Positions 1-7,596 of a stretch of DNA of 20,077 nt are shown piece after piece. Each line of letters opens with the position of its first letter. The stretch's first letter is position 1. The DNA is from JBHIET01 sp046760785. Lineage in GTDB: Bacteria; Chloroflexota; Anaerolineae; B4-G1. The DNA is taken from NCBI GenBank assembly GCA_046760785.1, contig JBHIET010000062.1, positions 1-20,077 on the forward strand, read 5' to 3'. A program made the translations under genes and the position numbers. A model generated the notes under the pieces. That model had not been told where the DNA came from, searched no databases, and worked only from the letters and a program-made list of their open reading frames with translations.

Positions 1-20
1 GGGGCTGGGAACCCAATCCA

Positions 21-70
21 GCACCGGCTCTTCAGGCCGGTGCGGATATGCCGGCTCTTCAGGCCGGTGC
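21..70. repeat. Tandem pair of short palindromes at the psuG 3' end
   Basis: An identical 20-base unit occurs at 24-43 and 51-70. The first copy extends to an 8-bp stem (21-28 with 36-43) around a 7-base loop; the second copy forms a similar hairpin. The psuG stop codon lies inside the second copy, so the repeat encodes the last residues of that protein. There is no clear T-tract, so it could be a weak terminator or a REP-like intergenic palindrome. Confidence 0.6.
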
Positions 71-970
71 TGAAAACACCTTGCCCGCCAGCGCCCGCGC
101 GATGCGGGCCGCCACGCGAGCGTTGTTGAGCAGCAGCGCTTCGTTGGCGCGGCGCGCCCGCCCGCCGGTCAGTTCCACCAGCCGCGCCAGCAGGAACGGC
201 GTCAGCGCCTTACCGCTCACGCCGGCCGCCTCTGCCTCCTCCACCGCCTGCGCAATGGCCGCTTCGGCCTCGTCCGCCGGGAGTTCGTCGGCCTCGGGGA
301 CCGGGACGCAGACCAGGAGCGCTGCCGAGAGGCCCAACTCCGCCCGTGCCTGCGCCATCTGTCCCACTTCCTCCGGCGTCTCGACCCGCGCATCTACACC
401 CAGCCCCGAATGGCGGCTGTATAAGGCGGGGAACTCGTCCGTGCCGTAGCCGATCACCGGCACGCCGTGGGTCTCCAGGTGTTCCAGTGTGCGCGGCAGG
501 TCGAGGATGGCTTTGGCTCCCGCGCAGACGACGATGATGGGGGTGGAGGCCAGCGCGGTGAGATCGGCCGAGACGTCCTCGGGATGACCCCGGTGCGCGC
601 CGCCGATGCCGCCGGTGGCGAAGACGTGGATGCCCGCCCGGTGCGCCAGGTGCAGTGTCGCAGCGACGGTCGTGCCGCCGCTGCCACCTTGGGCCAGGAC
701 GAGGGGCAGGTCGCACAGGCTGACCTTGCGGGCCGCCCGGTTGGAAGCCAGCCGCGCCACCTCCTCCTCAGAGAGCCCCACCCGCGCCTCTCCCTCCAGT
801 ACAGCGATGATGGCCGGAAGCGCGCCCTCTTCGTGCACCGCCGCCTCCATCCGCTGGGCCACCTCCAGGTTGGCCGGAGGTGCAAAACCGTGGGTGATGA
901 GCGCCGATTCCAGCGCCACCACTGGCCGACCGGCTATCAGCGCTACAGCGATGTCCGAGGAAGTGTTCAT
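59..970 (-). CDS. psuG: Pseudouridine-5'-phosphate glycosidase
   Basis: This is a 303-residue cytosolic enzyme of the PsuG (IndA) family, which reversibly cleaves the C-C glycosidic bond of pseudouridine 5'-phosphate to give uracil and ribose 5-phosphate. Family signatures visible are VALESALITHG (Glu21), RKVSLCDLP (Lys82), the glycine-rich ATGGIGGAHRG and CAGAKAILDL, whose Lys153 matches the Schiff-base lysine, followed by a C-terminal NEALLLNNARVAARIA. The length matches the family. I chose the ATG at 970 because the in-frame extension to 1051 adds non-conserved residues and almost reaches the predicted transcription start. No pseudouridine kinase (psuK) gene lies beside it on the visible side; one could lie to the left of the window. 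The last codons and the stop fall in a palindromic repeat. Confidence 0.95.
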   Translation of the reverse strand: MNTSSDIAVALIAGRPVVALESALITHGFAPPANLEVAQRMEAAVHEEGALPAIIAVLEGEARVGLSEEEVARLASNRAARKVSLCDLPLVLAQGGSGGTTVAATLHLAHRAGIHVFATGGIGGAHRGHPEDVSADLTALASTPIIVVCAGAKAILDLPRTLEHLETHGVPVIGYGTDEFPALYSRHSGLGVDARVETPEEVGQMAQARAELGLSAALLVCVPVPEADELPADEAEAAIAQAVEEAEAAGVSGKALTPFLLARLVELTGGRARRANEALLLNNARVAARIARALAGKVFSAPA

Positions 971-1059
971 TAACACTGTGAAACATCCAGTTGGTGCCAG
1001 AAACCAGGTCAACCGGAAAGCCAATTGGTGACGGCGGGTTAAGCGGCACAACGGCAGAG

Positions 1060-1089
1060 ATTATACCACGAAGTTCTCTGTTCCCGCAA
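1060..1089 (-). promoter_or_regulatory. Sigma-70-type promoter of psuG
   Basis: On the minus strand, TTGCGG (1084-1089) is separated by 18 bases from a perfect TATAAT (1060-1065), which is preceded by TGG, an extended -10. Transcription would begin near 1053, giving a leader of about 80 bases to the ATG at 970. Confidence 0.7.
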
Positions 1090-1179
1090 AAGGCTATTAT
1101 GCTGCCCGCACGTGAAGAATCCAAGTTGTTTGGTCGCACTTGCGCTTAGTGTCATCTTGGTGTAAAAACGGTTCCAATG

Positions 1180-1232
1180 GAGATTTCTCGACTTCCTTCA
1201 ACTTCGCTCAGAACAGGCTGCTCGGAATGACA
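1180..1232. repeat. Dispersed intergenic repeat fragment
   Basis: The stretch carries the self-similar motif CTTCNNCTTCGCTCA followed by ACAGGC and GGAATGACA. It looks like a short dispersed intergenic repeat. A 17-base core (1202-1218) matches 15 of 17 positions of a segment inside the dehydrogenase gene at 6609-6625. Otherwise the roughly 300-base gap 971-1273 holds only the psuG promoter and the ribosome binding site of the next gene. Confidence 0.45.
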
Positions 1233-1273
1233 TACCACGGGAGCCTGAGCAGTAACCAAAGGAGGGCTATAGC

Positions 1274-2248
1274 ATGTCCCAGTCCCTATTCGGTCCAGAC
1301 ACTTTGAGCGACGGCCCTCCGCCCCAGGTAGACGTCTACACCGACGGCGGCTGCGATCCCAACCCCGGCCCCGGCGGTTGGGGCGCCATCATCTGTTGGG
1401 GCGACAGGGAATGGCTGCTCAGTGGCAACGATCCCAATACCACCAACAACCGGATGGAGCTTCACGCCGCAGCAGCAGCCCTGGCGCTGCTGGAAGGGCT
1501 CCTTGGCCGCTGCCAGGTGGACCTCCACACCGACTCCCAGTACCTGCGCCAGGGCATCACCGAATGGATAGATGACTGGGTGAGTCGCGGCTGGCGCACC
1601 AGAGGTAAGCAGCCGGTCAAGAACCAGGATCTGTGGCGCGTGCTCCACCGGCTGATCCAGGCTCACGACGTGACCTGGCACTGGCTGAAGGGACACGCGG
1701 GGCACCCTCTCAACGAGCGGGCCGACCGGCTGGCGACGGAGGCGCTGCGAGCGCTCCACCGTCCCCATGGCGGGCCGGATGCGCATCAACCCACCGACGA
1801 CGGCCGTCCCACTGTCGAGATTTTCGTCAAGGCTTCCTGCCGGGGCGCCCAGGGGCAGGGCGGCTGGGGAGCCGTGCTGCGCATGGGTGAGCACACCAAG
1901 TCCCTCAGCGGCGGCGAGCCGACGACGACGGCCAACGCCATGCTCATCCAGGGCGCGACCGAGGCGCTGCGAGCGTTGACCAAGCCATGCCGTGTGACCC
2001 TCTGCTCCGACGCCAAATACCTGATCGAAGGCGCTTCGCGCTGGGTGAAAAGGTGGCAGGCTCGCGGTTGGCGGACTAAGGACGGCAAGCCGGTCGTCAA
2101 CCGGGCTGCGTGGGAATCACTCCTGGAGGCTGCCCGTCCACACCACGTCACCTGGCTGCTGGTCCAGGGGGATGCTGCCCCTGCCGATCTGGCTCGGGCC
2201 GGTAAGTTGGCGGTCGAGCCTGCCAAGTCGGGCGGGGCGGACACTTGA
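1274..2248 (+). CDS. Tandem RNase H-fold protein: active type 1 domain plus degenerate second domain
   Basis: The 324-residue protein has two RNase H folds. Domain 1 (about 18-160) is a complete RNase HI, which cleaves the RNA strand of RNA:DNA hybrids: YTDGGCDPNPGPGGWG (Asp24), NNRMELHA (Glu62), HTDSQY (Asp87) and KGHAGHPLNERADRLA (His141, Asp151). Domain 2 (about 180-315) aligns motif by motif (GGWGAVL, SDAKYLIEGASRWVKRW, GWRTKDGKPVVN), but the acidic residues are changed: Lys186 for Asp24, Leu224 for Glu62 and Gly310 for Asp151, with Asp300 in place of His141. Only Asp246 remains. Domain 2 is therefore probably inactive and structural or nucleic-acid-binding. AGGAGG sits 8 bases before the ATG. 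A normal single-domain enzyme is about 150 residues. Confidence 0.9.
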   Translation: MSQSLFGPDTLSDGPPPQVDVYTDGGCDPNPGPGGWGAIICWGDREWLLSGNDPNTTNNRMELHAAAAALALLEGLLGRCQVDLHTDSQYLRQGITEWIDDWVSRGWRTRGKQPVKNQDLWRVLHRLIQAHDVTWHWLKGHAGHPLNERADRLATEALRALHRPHGGPDAHQPTDDGRPTVEIFVKASCRGAQGQGGWGAVLRMGEHTKSLSGGEPTTTANAMLIQGATEALRALTKPCRVTLCSDAKYLIEGASRWVKRWQARGWRTKDGKPVVNRAAWESLLEAARPHHVTWLLVQGDAAPADLARAGKLAVEPAKSGGADT

Positions 2249-2258
2249 ACGGTCGCGC

Positions 2259-2286
2259 TTGCCTTTTCCTTCATCTCTGGTAAACT
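2259..2286 (+). promoter_or_regulatory. Candidate promoter of the LysM/M23 lipoprotein gene
   Basis: TTGCCT (2259-2264) and TAAACT (2281-2286) are 16 bases apart, and TGG precedes the -10. A transcription start near 2292 supports the ATG at 2338 over upstream in-frame ATGs. Confidence 0.45.
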
Positions 2287-2337
2287 TCCACTTTGCCGCC
2301 GTCTGGCGGCGCTTTCGCGATGGAGGAGTGGGCGGTG

Positions 2338-3870
2338 ATGATAGCACTGCGGCGTTGGTCACACTTGATCCAGGTGTGTCTGCTGTGCATCATAGCAGCC
2401 TGCTCATGCCCTACGCCGGAGCAACCACCTGAGCAGATGGAATCTCCCACGCCACCCACTCCTGTGGCAACTCCCACTTCGATCCCTTCCCCCGCCTACT
2501 CTGGCACCTACACAGGCACGCCCACACCCAACCCGACGCCCGCTGATCGCTCCAACGGCACGGGTGTGGAATCGTACATCGTGCAGCCCGGCGAAACGCT
2601 GGGTTTGATCGCTGCCGTGTTCGGCTGCACCGTCGAGGAGATCACCGCCGCCAACGGCCTGTCGGACGCGAACAGCATCAGCGCCGAGCAGGTGCTCTAC
2701 ATCCCTGTCACTGCTACGGAGACCGGCCCGTATCTCAAGCTGCTCCCCGACAGCGAGCTGGTCTACGGCCCGGCCTACATCCACTTTGACCTGGCGGGCT
2801 TCGTGGCCGGACAGGGCGGCTACCTGGCGGGCTACACCGAGGAGGTCGAGGGGCGACTGCTGACAGGGACAGAGATCGTCCAGCTCGTCTCTCAGCGCTT
2901 CAGCGTGGGGCCACGGGTTTTGCTGACGTTGTTGGAACTGCAGTCCGGGTGGGTCACCCAGCCGCAGCCCGCCGCTGAGACGCTCGTCTATCCACTGGGC
3001 CACGTCCAGGACTGCCATGAGGAACTATTCCAGCAACTGAGTTGGGCGGCGGTACGGCTCAACGAGGGCTACTACGGTTGGAAGCGGGGCGACTGCACGA
3101 CGGTGCGCCTGGCCAACGGGCTCCGCGCCGCGTTCGCGCCGGGGCTCAACCCGGGCACTGCTGGTGTGCAGAACTGCCTGGCCGAACTCTCCGCCAACTG
3201 GGACGAATGGCTGGCGCTGACCGGCCCCGATGGCTTCCTGGCTACCTACGAGCAGTTTTTCGGCAACCCCTTCGCCTACACGGTGGACCCGCTGGTGCCG
3301 CTTGATTTGGTGCCGCCGGAGCTGCGGTTGCCGTGGGAGGCTGACCACACCTGGTACTTCACCGGCGGCCCGCACGGGGGTTGGGGGAGCGGCAGTGGCC
3401 GTGCCGCGCTCGACTTTGTGCCGGGCGATAAGATACCCGACTGCACCGTTTCAAGAGAGTGGGTCACGGCTGCTGCGCCGGGGCTGGTTCTGCGCAGCGA
3501 GAACGGCGAGGTGGTGGTGGATCTCGACGGCGATGGCTTCGAGCAGAGCGGCTGGGTGTTGCTCTACATGCACGTCTATGCCAAGGACCGCGTCGAACCA
3601 GGCACGACCCTGCAGCGGGGCCGGCCCGTCGGGCATCCCTCCTGCGAGGGCGGCTTCGCCGACGCGACGCATCTTCACCTCGCCCGGCGCTACAACGGCG
3701 AGTGGATCCCCGCTGGCAGCGGCTCGGTGCCGATGGTGCTTTCGGGGTGGACAGCCCACGAGGACGCGATGCCCTACGAGGGCACGCTGACGCGCGGCGA
3801 CGAAGTGCGCACCGCCTGCGAGTGTTGGGACGACGACCTCAATGGCCTGGTCTCCGACAATACCCCTTGA
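2338..3870 (+). CDS. Lipoprotein with LysM domain and M23-like peptidase domain
   Basis: This 510-residue exported protein probably acts at the cell wall. The start at 2338 follows GGAGGAG by 9 bases and gives a classic lipoprotein signal: basic MIALRRW, a hydrophobic core, and lipobox IAAC with Cys22. A Pro/Thr-rich linker (about 23-76) leads to a LysM module (about 77-124, YIVQPGETLGLIAAVFG), which binds peptidoglycan glycan chains. A middle region (about 125-335) is unassigned. The C-terminal region (about 340-470) resembles peptidase M23 endopeptidases. His346 and Asp359 (in ALDF), His412 (YMH) and the HLH pair His445/His447 fit the zinc and catalytic set, but the usual HxGxD spacing is stretched between His346 and Asp359. 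Activity is plausible but not certain. The gene converges with the next one, with 15 bases between stops. Confidence 0.85.
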   Translation: MIALRRWSHLIQVCLLCIIAACSCPTPEQPPEQMESPTPPTPVATPTSIPSPAYSGTYTGTPTPNPTPADRSNGTGVESYIVQPGETLGLIAAVFGCTVEEITAANGLSDANSISAEQVLYIPVTATETGPYLKLLPDSELVYGPAYIHFDLAGFVAGQGGYLAGYTEEVEGRLLTGTEIVQLVSQRFSVGPRVLLTLLELQSGWVTQPQPAAETLVYPLGHVQDCHEELFQQLSWAAVRLNEGYYGWKRGDCTTVRLANGLRAAFAPGLNPGTAGVQNCLAELSANWDEWLALTGPDGFLATYEQFFGNPFAYTVDPLVPLDLVPPELRLPWEADHTWYFTGGPHGGWGSGSGRAALDFVPGDKIPDCTVSREWVTAAAPGLVLRSENGEVVVDLDGDGFEQSGWVLLYMHVYAKDRVEPGTTLQRGRPVGHPSCEGGFADATHLHLARRYNGEWIPAGSGSVPMVLSGWTAHEDAMPYEGTLTRGDEVRTACECWDDDLNGLVSDNTP

Positions 3871-3885
3871 TTCCAAGTTCGCGCA

Positions 3886-4548
3886 TCACGTTTCGCGCTT
3901 CACGTCACGGATGGGCAGCGCGCCGCCCAACTGCTGGACCGCCTGGCGCACGGCCTCCGGGTCTGGATCGCGCAGGGCATGGGATGGGGCGGAGCGGTCA
4001 CCCACGGTGATGGCCACGGTGCCGGTGCGGCAAGGGATGGCCATGTCCACCATGTACTTGACGCCCCCCTCGCGCACCAGGAACTCCCGCTCAGGGTAGA
4101 AGCCAGCTTCTTTGAGAGTGACGAACAGGCCATCGGCTCCAGAAGCGTAGAGATCGTTGACTTCCTCAGCGGCGGTGAAGCGATCCCACGTAGTCTCGAT
4201 GAAGGTGATGCGCCGCCAGCGGAGACTGGGGATGGGGCGCTCCAGTTGCATCAGCGGCCCCAGTTGGAGCTTGTAGTACACCTCGTCGGCGCGAGGATGG
4301 TCGGGCTGGTCGGGGAGCAGGTCACGGCGGCGGACCAGCTCGTGGCCGCGCACGGGGCCATACCAGCGGATGGACCACTTATCGTCGCCGAAGACCTTGG
4401 TGAAGTAGAAGGCCAGCACAACTGCCTCGGTGGTGCTCTGGGGCGCATACTTCTGAGGGATGCGGTACCACCCCTCGTCCCGCGCGGTCTCAAAGGCGCG
4501 TCGGTCGTTCATGATGGCGACGAGGACACGGTCAGATGCGTAAAACAT
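3886..4548 (-). CDS. Conserved hypothetical protein, function unknown
   Basis: This is a 220-residue soluble protein without signal peptide or membrane segment. I do not recognise a named family. The N-terminal part (about 5-120) is rich in aromatic and basic residues (DRRAFETARDEGWYRIP, FYFTKVFGDDKWSIRWYGPV, GHELVRRRDLLPDQPDHPRA) and looks strongly conserved. The C-terminal part (about 140-195, LKEAGFYPEREFLVREGG then YMVDMAIPC) faintly recalls DUF559/Vsr-like endonuclease-fold proteins, with Asp in the VDMAIPC strand, but the rest of a PD-(D/E)XK site is not evident. AGGAG lies 9 bases before the ATG. It is the last gene of a leftward series that includes the four-helix-bundle gene and the dehydrogenase. 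Confidence 0.75.
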   Translation of the reverse strand: MFYASDRVLVAIMNDRRAFETARDEGWYRIPQKYAPQSTTEAVVLAFYFTKVFGDDKWSIRWYGPVRGHELVRRRDLLPDQPDHPRADEVYYKLQLGPLMQLERPIPSLRWRRITFIETTWDRFTAAEEVNDLYASGADGLFVTLKEAGFYPEREFLVREGGVKYMVDMAIPCRTGTVAITVGDRSAPSHALRDPDPEAVRQAVQQLGGALPIRDVKRET

Positions 4549-4567
4549 AGCGCTTCGCTCCTATGCG

Positions 4568-4599
4568 GGGTGACTGGGTGACTGGGTGATTGGGTTACT
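4568..4599. repeat. Left 8-bp tandem array flanking the four-helix-bundle gene
   Basis: Four consecutive 8-base units (gggtgact, gggtgact, gggtgatt, gggttact) fill 4568-4599. The stop codon of the four-helix-bundle gene (4595-4597) lies inside the last unit. The same unit occurs in inverted orientation at 4985-5016. Confidence 0.8.
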
Positions 4600-4975
4600 T
4601 GGCGGAGGCACGTTGGCGTTTCTTGCTGTTGATGTATGCATTCAGCCTGGGAGCCAGAACGTGCATACGGTTCATCAGGTCATCGAAAATCGTATCGCTC
4701 ATCAACCCGCGACTGTGGCTGCGTCCGACCCAGTGTTTGGTCTCGTACAATGAGCCGCGAGAATAATACAGGAAATTCAGTCTGTCGCCATAGTGATAGC
4801 GTCCATAACTCTCGGCGATGTTTGCCGCGATGGAGTCCGCCGCGCGCACCATTTGTTTGCCCACCGTGTCCTGGGCAAAGTACGACCAGGAGGAAACGAT
4901 TTCCCAGATGCGGTCAGCCAACGCCACTGCCAGTTGATATACCTCGATTTCTTCTAGCTCCTGATACTTGGCCAT
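4595..4975 (-). CDS. Four-helix-bundle protein (S23 / 23S rRNA intervening-sequence protein family)
   Basis: The 126-residue protein matches the small four-helix-bundle family first found as ORFs within 23S rRNA intervening sequences (IVS/S23 proteins) and related to Avd of diversity-generating retroelements. Visible family features are an N-terminal LEVYQLAVALADRIW-like helix, the conserved segment QMVRAADSIAANIAESYGR (about 41-59) and GSLYETKHWV in the third helix. Such proteins are usually basic nucleic-acid binders; the exact role is unknown. The ATG lies 12 bases after the stop of the upstream dehydrogenase gene with GAGGGA before it, so it could be cotranscribed. It is bracketed by inverted 8-bp repeat arrays, which suggests arrival as a small cassette. 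It is not within an rRNA gene here. Confidence 0.9.
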   Translation of the reverse strand: MAKYQELEEIEVYQLAVALADRIWEIVSSWSYFAQDTVGKQMVRAADSIAANIAESYGRYHYGDRLNFLYYSRGSLYETKHWVGRSHSRGLMSDTIFDDLMNRMHVLAPRLNAYINSKKRQRASAK

Positions 4976-4984
4976 AGTTCCCTC

Positions 4985-5016
4985 GAGTCACCGAGTCACC
5001 AAACCGCCAAGTCGCC
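4985..5016. repeat. Right 8-bp tandem array, inverted relative to the left array
   Basis: Units at 4985, 4993, 5001 and 5009 read gagtcacc, gagtcacc, aaaccgcc, aagtcgcc. On the minus strand these are GGTGACTC-type units, the same as those at 4568-4599. The last residues (GGLVTR) and stop of the dehydrogenase subunit are encoded by this array. Confidence 0.8.
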
Positions 5017-7270
5017 TTAGCACCAGCTCCGGTGTCAGCGGCAACTCGTCGAACCAGACGGAGGTGGCGTCGTGGACAGCGGCGACCAGCGCCGGGGCCA
5101 GTGGGATGAAAGGCATTTCCCCCATTCCCCGCACGCCCCACGGGCCGCGTGGATCGGGCCGCTCGACGATGATGGACTCGACTTGGTCCGGCACATCAGC
5201 TATGGTGGGGATCAGGTAGGTGCTGAGATGTGGCGTCAGCACGCGTCCTCCCTCGACGATGAGGTTCTCACACGTAGCCCAGCCCACTGCCTGTACTACG
5301 CCTCCCTCGATTTGCCCGACGACGTTCTGCGGGTTGACCGCCCTGCCCACGTCGTCGGCGCAGACGACGCGCAGAATGCGCAGCTCTCCGGTCTCAGTGT
5401 CCACCTCCACTTCCACCGCCTGGGCGACGTAGCCGTAGGCGAAGTTGGGGACGCCGTAGCCGGTCTCAGGGTCGAAGGGGGTGGTCCTGGGGGCCAGATA
5501 GGTGTACTCAGCGACGGCTGGCCGCTCCTCGTCCCGCCAGCGCTTCAGCGCCGCTGCTGCCGCACCCCGAACGGCATTGCCGGCCATAAATGTCGTGCGC
5601 GAGGCGGAGGCGGAGCCAGAGCTGCCGGGGCTGGTACCGCTGTCGGCGGCGGCCAGGTGCACTCGCCCCAGCGGCAGGTTCAGCGCCGCGGCTGCCATTT
5701 GATGGATGACGGTGTGGCTGCCTTGCCCCACGTCGGCGCTGCCGATATGGACCATCGCCTCCTCGATTTCCGCTTCGCCGCGCAGCTCTACCTTCGCCCA
5801 GCAATTCTCCTGGTAGCCGAAGGAGAAGCCGGCGTTCTTGAAGCCGACGGCGAGACCGATGCCGTTGCGTATTGCGTACTGTGTATTGCGTATTTGCGGT
5901 TTTTGCCAGCCCTGGTCGGTCTGTTGCCAGCCGGCGGCGCGGGCGCACTTCTCGGTCACCTCCACCAGGCCCACACCGCCGGGCAGGGGGGTGCCCACGG
6001 CGGTCAGGCTCCCATCGCGCAACAGATTCTTCATCCGCAGTTCCACCGGGTCCATCCCCAGCGCATGGGCCAGTTTGTTCATCTGCATCTCGGCAGCGAA
6101 GATCCCCTGCGGCGCACCGAAGCCCCGCAAAGCCCCGCTGGGTGGGTTATTGGTATATACTCCATCCACGTCCACTTTGACGTTAGGGATCTCGTAGGGA
6201 CCGGTGCAGGTTACGGTAACGTTGCCCAGCACCTTGTTGGTGGTGTAGCAGTAGGCTCCCCCGTCGGCCACGACACGCACCTCAGCCGCGACCAGCTTGC
6301 CCTCGTGGGTGGCTCCCCACTTGCAGTGAAACCAGATGGGATGGCGCTTGCAGTGACCCAGGGTAGACTCCTCCCTGCTCCAGACAATCTTGACCGGGCG
6401 GCGCATGCCGAGTTGGTCGAGGCGCCAGGCCGCCAACGCCAACACGATCTGCACCGACATATCCTCCCGCCCCCCGAAGGCCCCTCCGATGGCCGGGTAA
6501 ATCACCCGTACCCGCTCCGGCGGGATGTCCAACGCATGGGCGATTTCCTGCTGATCCTCCCACGTCCATTGCCCTGCTACCACGACTGTGACCCGGCCCT
6601 TGGTTCGGCTTCGCTCACCACAGGCCTTGTCTATGTAGGCCAGGCCCGCCTCCGGCTGCAGGTAGGCGTGCTCCTGGGGCGGGGTGCGGTACTCGCTTTC
6701 AACGATCACGGCGGCGGCGTCCCAGCCGGCCTCCATATTCCCCTTCCGAATCTGGTGGTGGCAGATCAGGTTCCCCTCAGTGCGCAGTTCGGGGTGAATC
6801 TCGCTGGGCTGCCGATGGGGGTGGAGCTGAGGCGCGTCGGGCTTGAGCGCCTCGAAAGGGTCGGTGACGACAGGGAGGTCCTGGTACTCGACGTGGATCA
6901 GGTCACGGGCGTGGGCGGCGGCGCGCTCGGTTTCGGCCACGACAAGCGCTACCTGATCGCCTACAAAGCGCACCACATCGGCACCGGGTTTAGAGGAGCC
7001 GGGGCCGCAGAGAACCGGCTGGTCGGCAATCTGCAGGCCGTACTCGTTGACCGGTACGTCCTGCGCAGTGAAAATGGCCACAACTCCTGGCGCTGCCTTC
7101 GCTTCGGAAGTAGCGATATCCAGAATGCGGGCGTGGGGACGGCCAGCGAAGAGAACCTTGGCGTGGAGCATGCCCGGCATCGCAAAGTCGCCTGGAAAGA
7201 GAGCCTCCCCGGTGACCTTGGCGTGAGCGTCCACACGGTTGATAGATTGACCAACTGTATCGGTGGTCAT
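4988..7270 (-). CDS. Xanthine dehydrogenase-family molybdenum-binding subunit
   Basis: This is a 760-residue large subunit of the xanthine dehydrogenase / aldehyde oxidase family, which hydroxylates N-heterocycles or aldehydes using a molybdopterin cofactor. Signatures are GDFAMPGMLHAKVLFAGRPHA in the N-terminal a/b hammerhead, GGAFGGRED, GALRGFGAPQG, GSADVGQGSHT and the catalytic-glutamate motif GVRGMGEMPF (Glu718). The ALRGFG loop is closer to xanthine dehydrogenases than to CO dehydrogenase; the substrate is unknown. I chose ATG 7270 (AGGAG 8 bases upstream) over ATG 7291. The FAD and 2Fe-2S partner subunits are absent from the flanks: the histidine kinase is divergent and a four-helix-bundle gene follows. 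Two repeat-like in-frame inserts (5865-5899 and 6599-6628) and a repeat-derived C-terminus are unusual. Confidence 0.92.
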   Translation of the reverse strand: MTTDTVGQSINRVDAHAKVTGEALFPGDFAMPGMLHAKVLFAGRPHARILDIATSEAKAAPGVVAIFTAQDVPVNEYGLQIADQPVLCGPGSSKPGADVVRFVGDQVALVVAETERAAAHARDLIHVEYQDLPVVTDPFEALKPDAPQLHPHRQPSEIHPELRTEGNLICHHQIRKGNMEAGWDAAAVIVESEYRTPPQEHAYLQPEAGLAYIDKACGERSRTKGRVTVVVAGQWTWEDQQEIAHALDIPPERVRVIYPAIGGAFGGREDMSVQIVLALAAWRLDQLGMRRPVKIVWSREESTLGHCKRHPIWFHCKWGATHEGKLVAAEVRVVADGGAYCYTTNKVLGNVTVTCTGPYEIPNVKVDVDGVYTNNPPSGALRGFGAPQGIFAAEMQMNKLAHALGMDPVELRMKNLLRDGSLTAVGTPLPGGVGLVEVTEKCARAAGWQQTDQGWQKPQIRNTQYAIRNGIGLAVGFKNAGFSFGYQENCWAKVELRGEAEIEEAMVHIGSADVGQGSHTVIHQMAAAALNLPLGRVHLAAADSGTSPGSSGSASASRTTFMAGNAVRGAAAAALKRWRDEERPAVAEYTYLAPRTTPFDPETGYGVPNFAYGYVAQAVEVEVDTETGELRILRVVCADDVGRAVNPQNVVGQIEGGVVQAVGWATCENLIVEGGRVLTPHLSTYLIPTIADVPDQVESIIVERPDPRGPWGVRGMGEMPFIPLAPALVAAVHDATSVWFDELPLTPELVLRRLGGLVTR
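5865..5899. repeat. 7-bp tandem repeat inside the dehydrogenase gene
   Basis: Five 7-base units (ttgcgta, ttgcgta, ctgtgta, ttgcgta, tttgcgg) run without gaps. Read in the gene they encode PQIRNTQYAIRN, a low-complexity insert between the GWQ segment and the NGIGLAVGFKNAG strand. Confidence 0.75.
6599..6628. repeat. Repeat-like 30-bp in-frame insert in the dehydrogenase gene
   Basis: Ten codons encode KACGERSRTK between GLAYID and GRVTVVVAGQW. The DNA contains CTTCGCTCANNACAGGC, the core of the intergenic repeat at 1180-1232. Its length is a multiple of three, so the reading frame is kept. Confidence 0.55.
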
Positions 7271-7343
7271 ACTGGGTTCTCCTACTGTCATATCTACGGG
7301 TTCTCTCAGTTTCGCGCACCTGGCGCTGGATGATGGTAGAGAG

Positions 7344-7372
7344 AGTATACCCTCTACACCTGAACGACGCAA
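7344..7372 (-). promoter_or_regulatory. Sigma-70-type promoter of the dehydrogenase gene
   Basis: On the minus strand, TTGCGT (7367-7372) and TATACT (7344-7349) have a 17-base spacer. The predicted start near 7337 leaves about 65 bases of leader before ATG 7270. Confidence 0.65.
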
Positions 7373-7468
7373 GCCCGGATGAGCGAGCCAAACTTGGTGC
7401 CTGACGTGCACGTGACAGCGCCTTAACCAAATCGTAACCGCGTTGCAATTCCCTCTCAGGCTCTCTTG

Positions 7469-7477
7469 TGGTATTCT
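7469..7477 (+). promoter_or_regulatory. Possible extended -10 for the histidine kinase gene
   Basis: TGG-TATTCT (7469-7477) fits an extended -10 element in the divergent intergenic region; no good -35 lies at the right distance (a TTGCAA sits 23 bases upstream). Tentative. Confidence 0.3.
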
Positions 7478-7596
7478 TAGCACGAGGCCCCTTACATACT
7501 TTGGGCACAGGCGGCCTGCGTGTGCCCCAGTCTCTCGACCTGCTCTCCTTCCCCCCCCAGGAGGAGGAGAACAAACAAGGAGAAGATAAGCCTGCG

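Noticed and set aside
5072..7333. Long open frame of about 750 codons on the plus strand opposite the dehydrogenase gene
   Set aside because: It is antisense to a gene with clear family motifs; such frames are common by-products of GC-rich codon use. Its translation shows no known domain.
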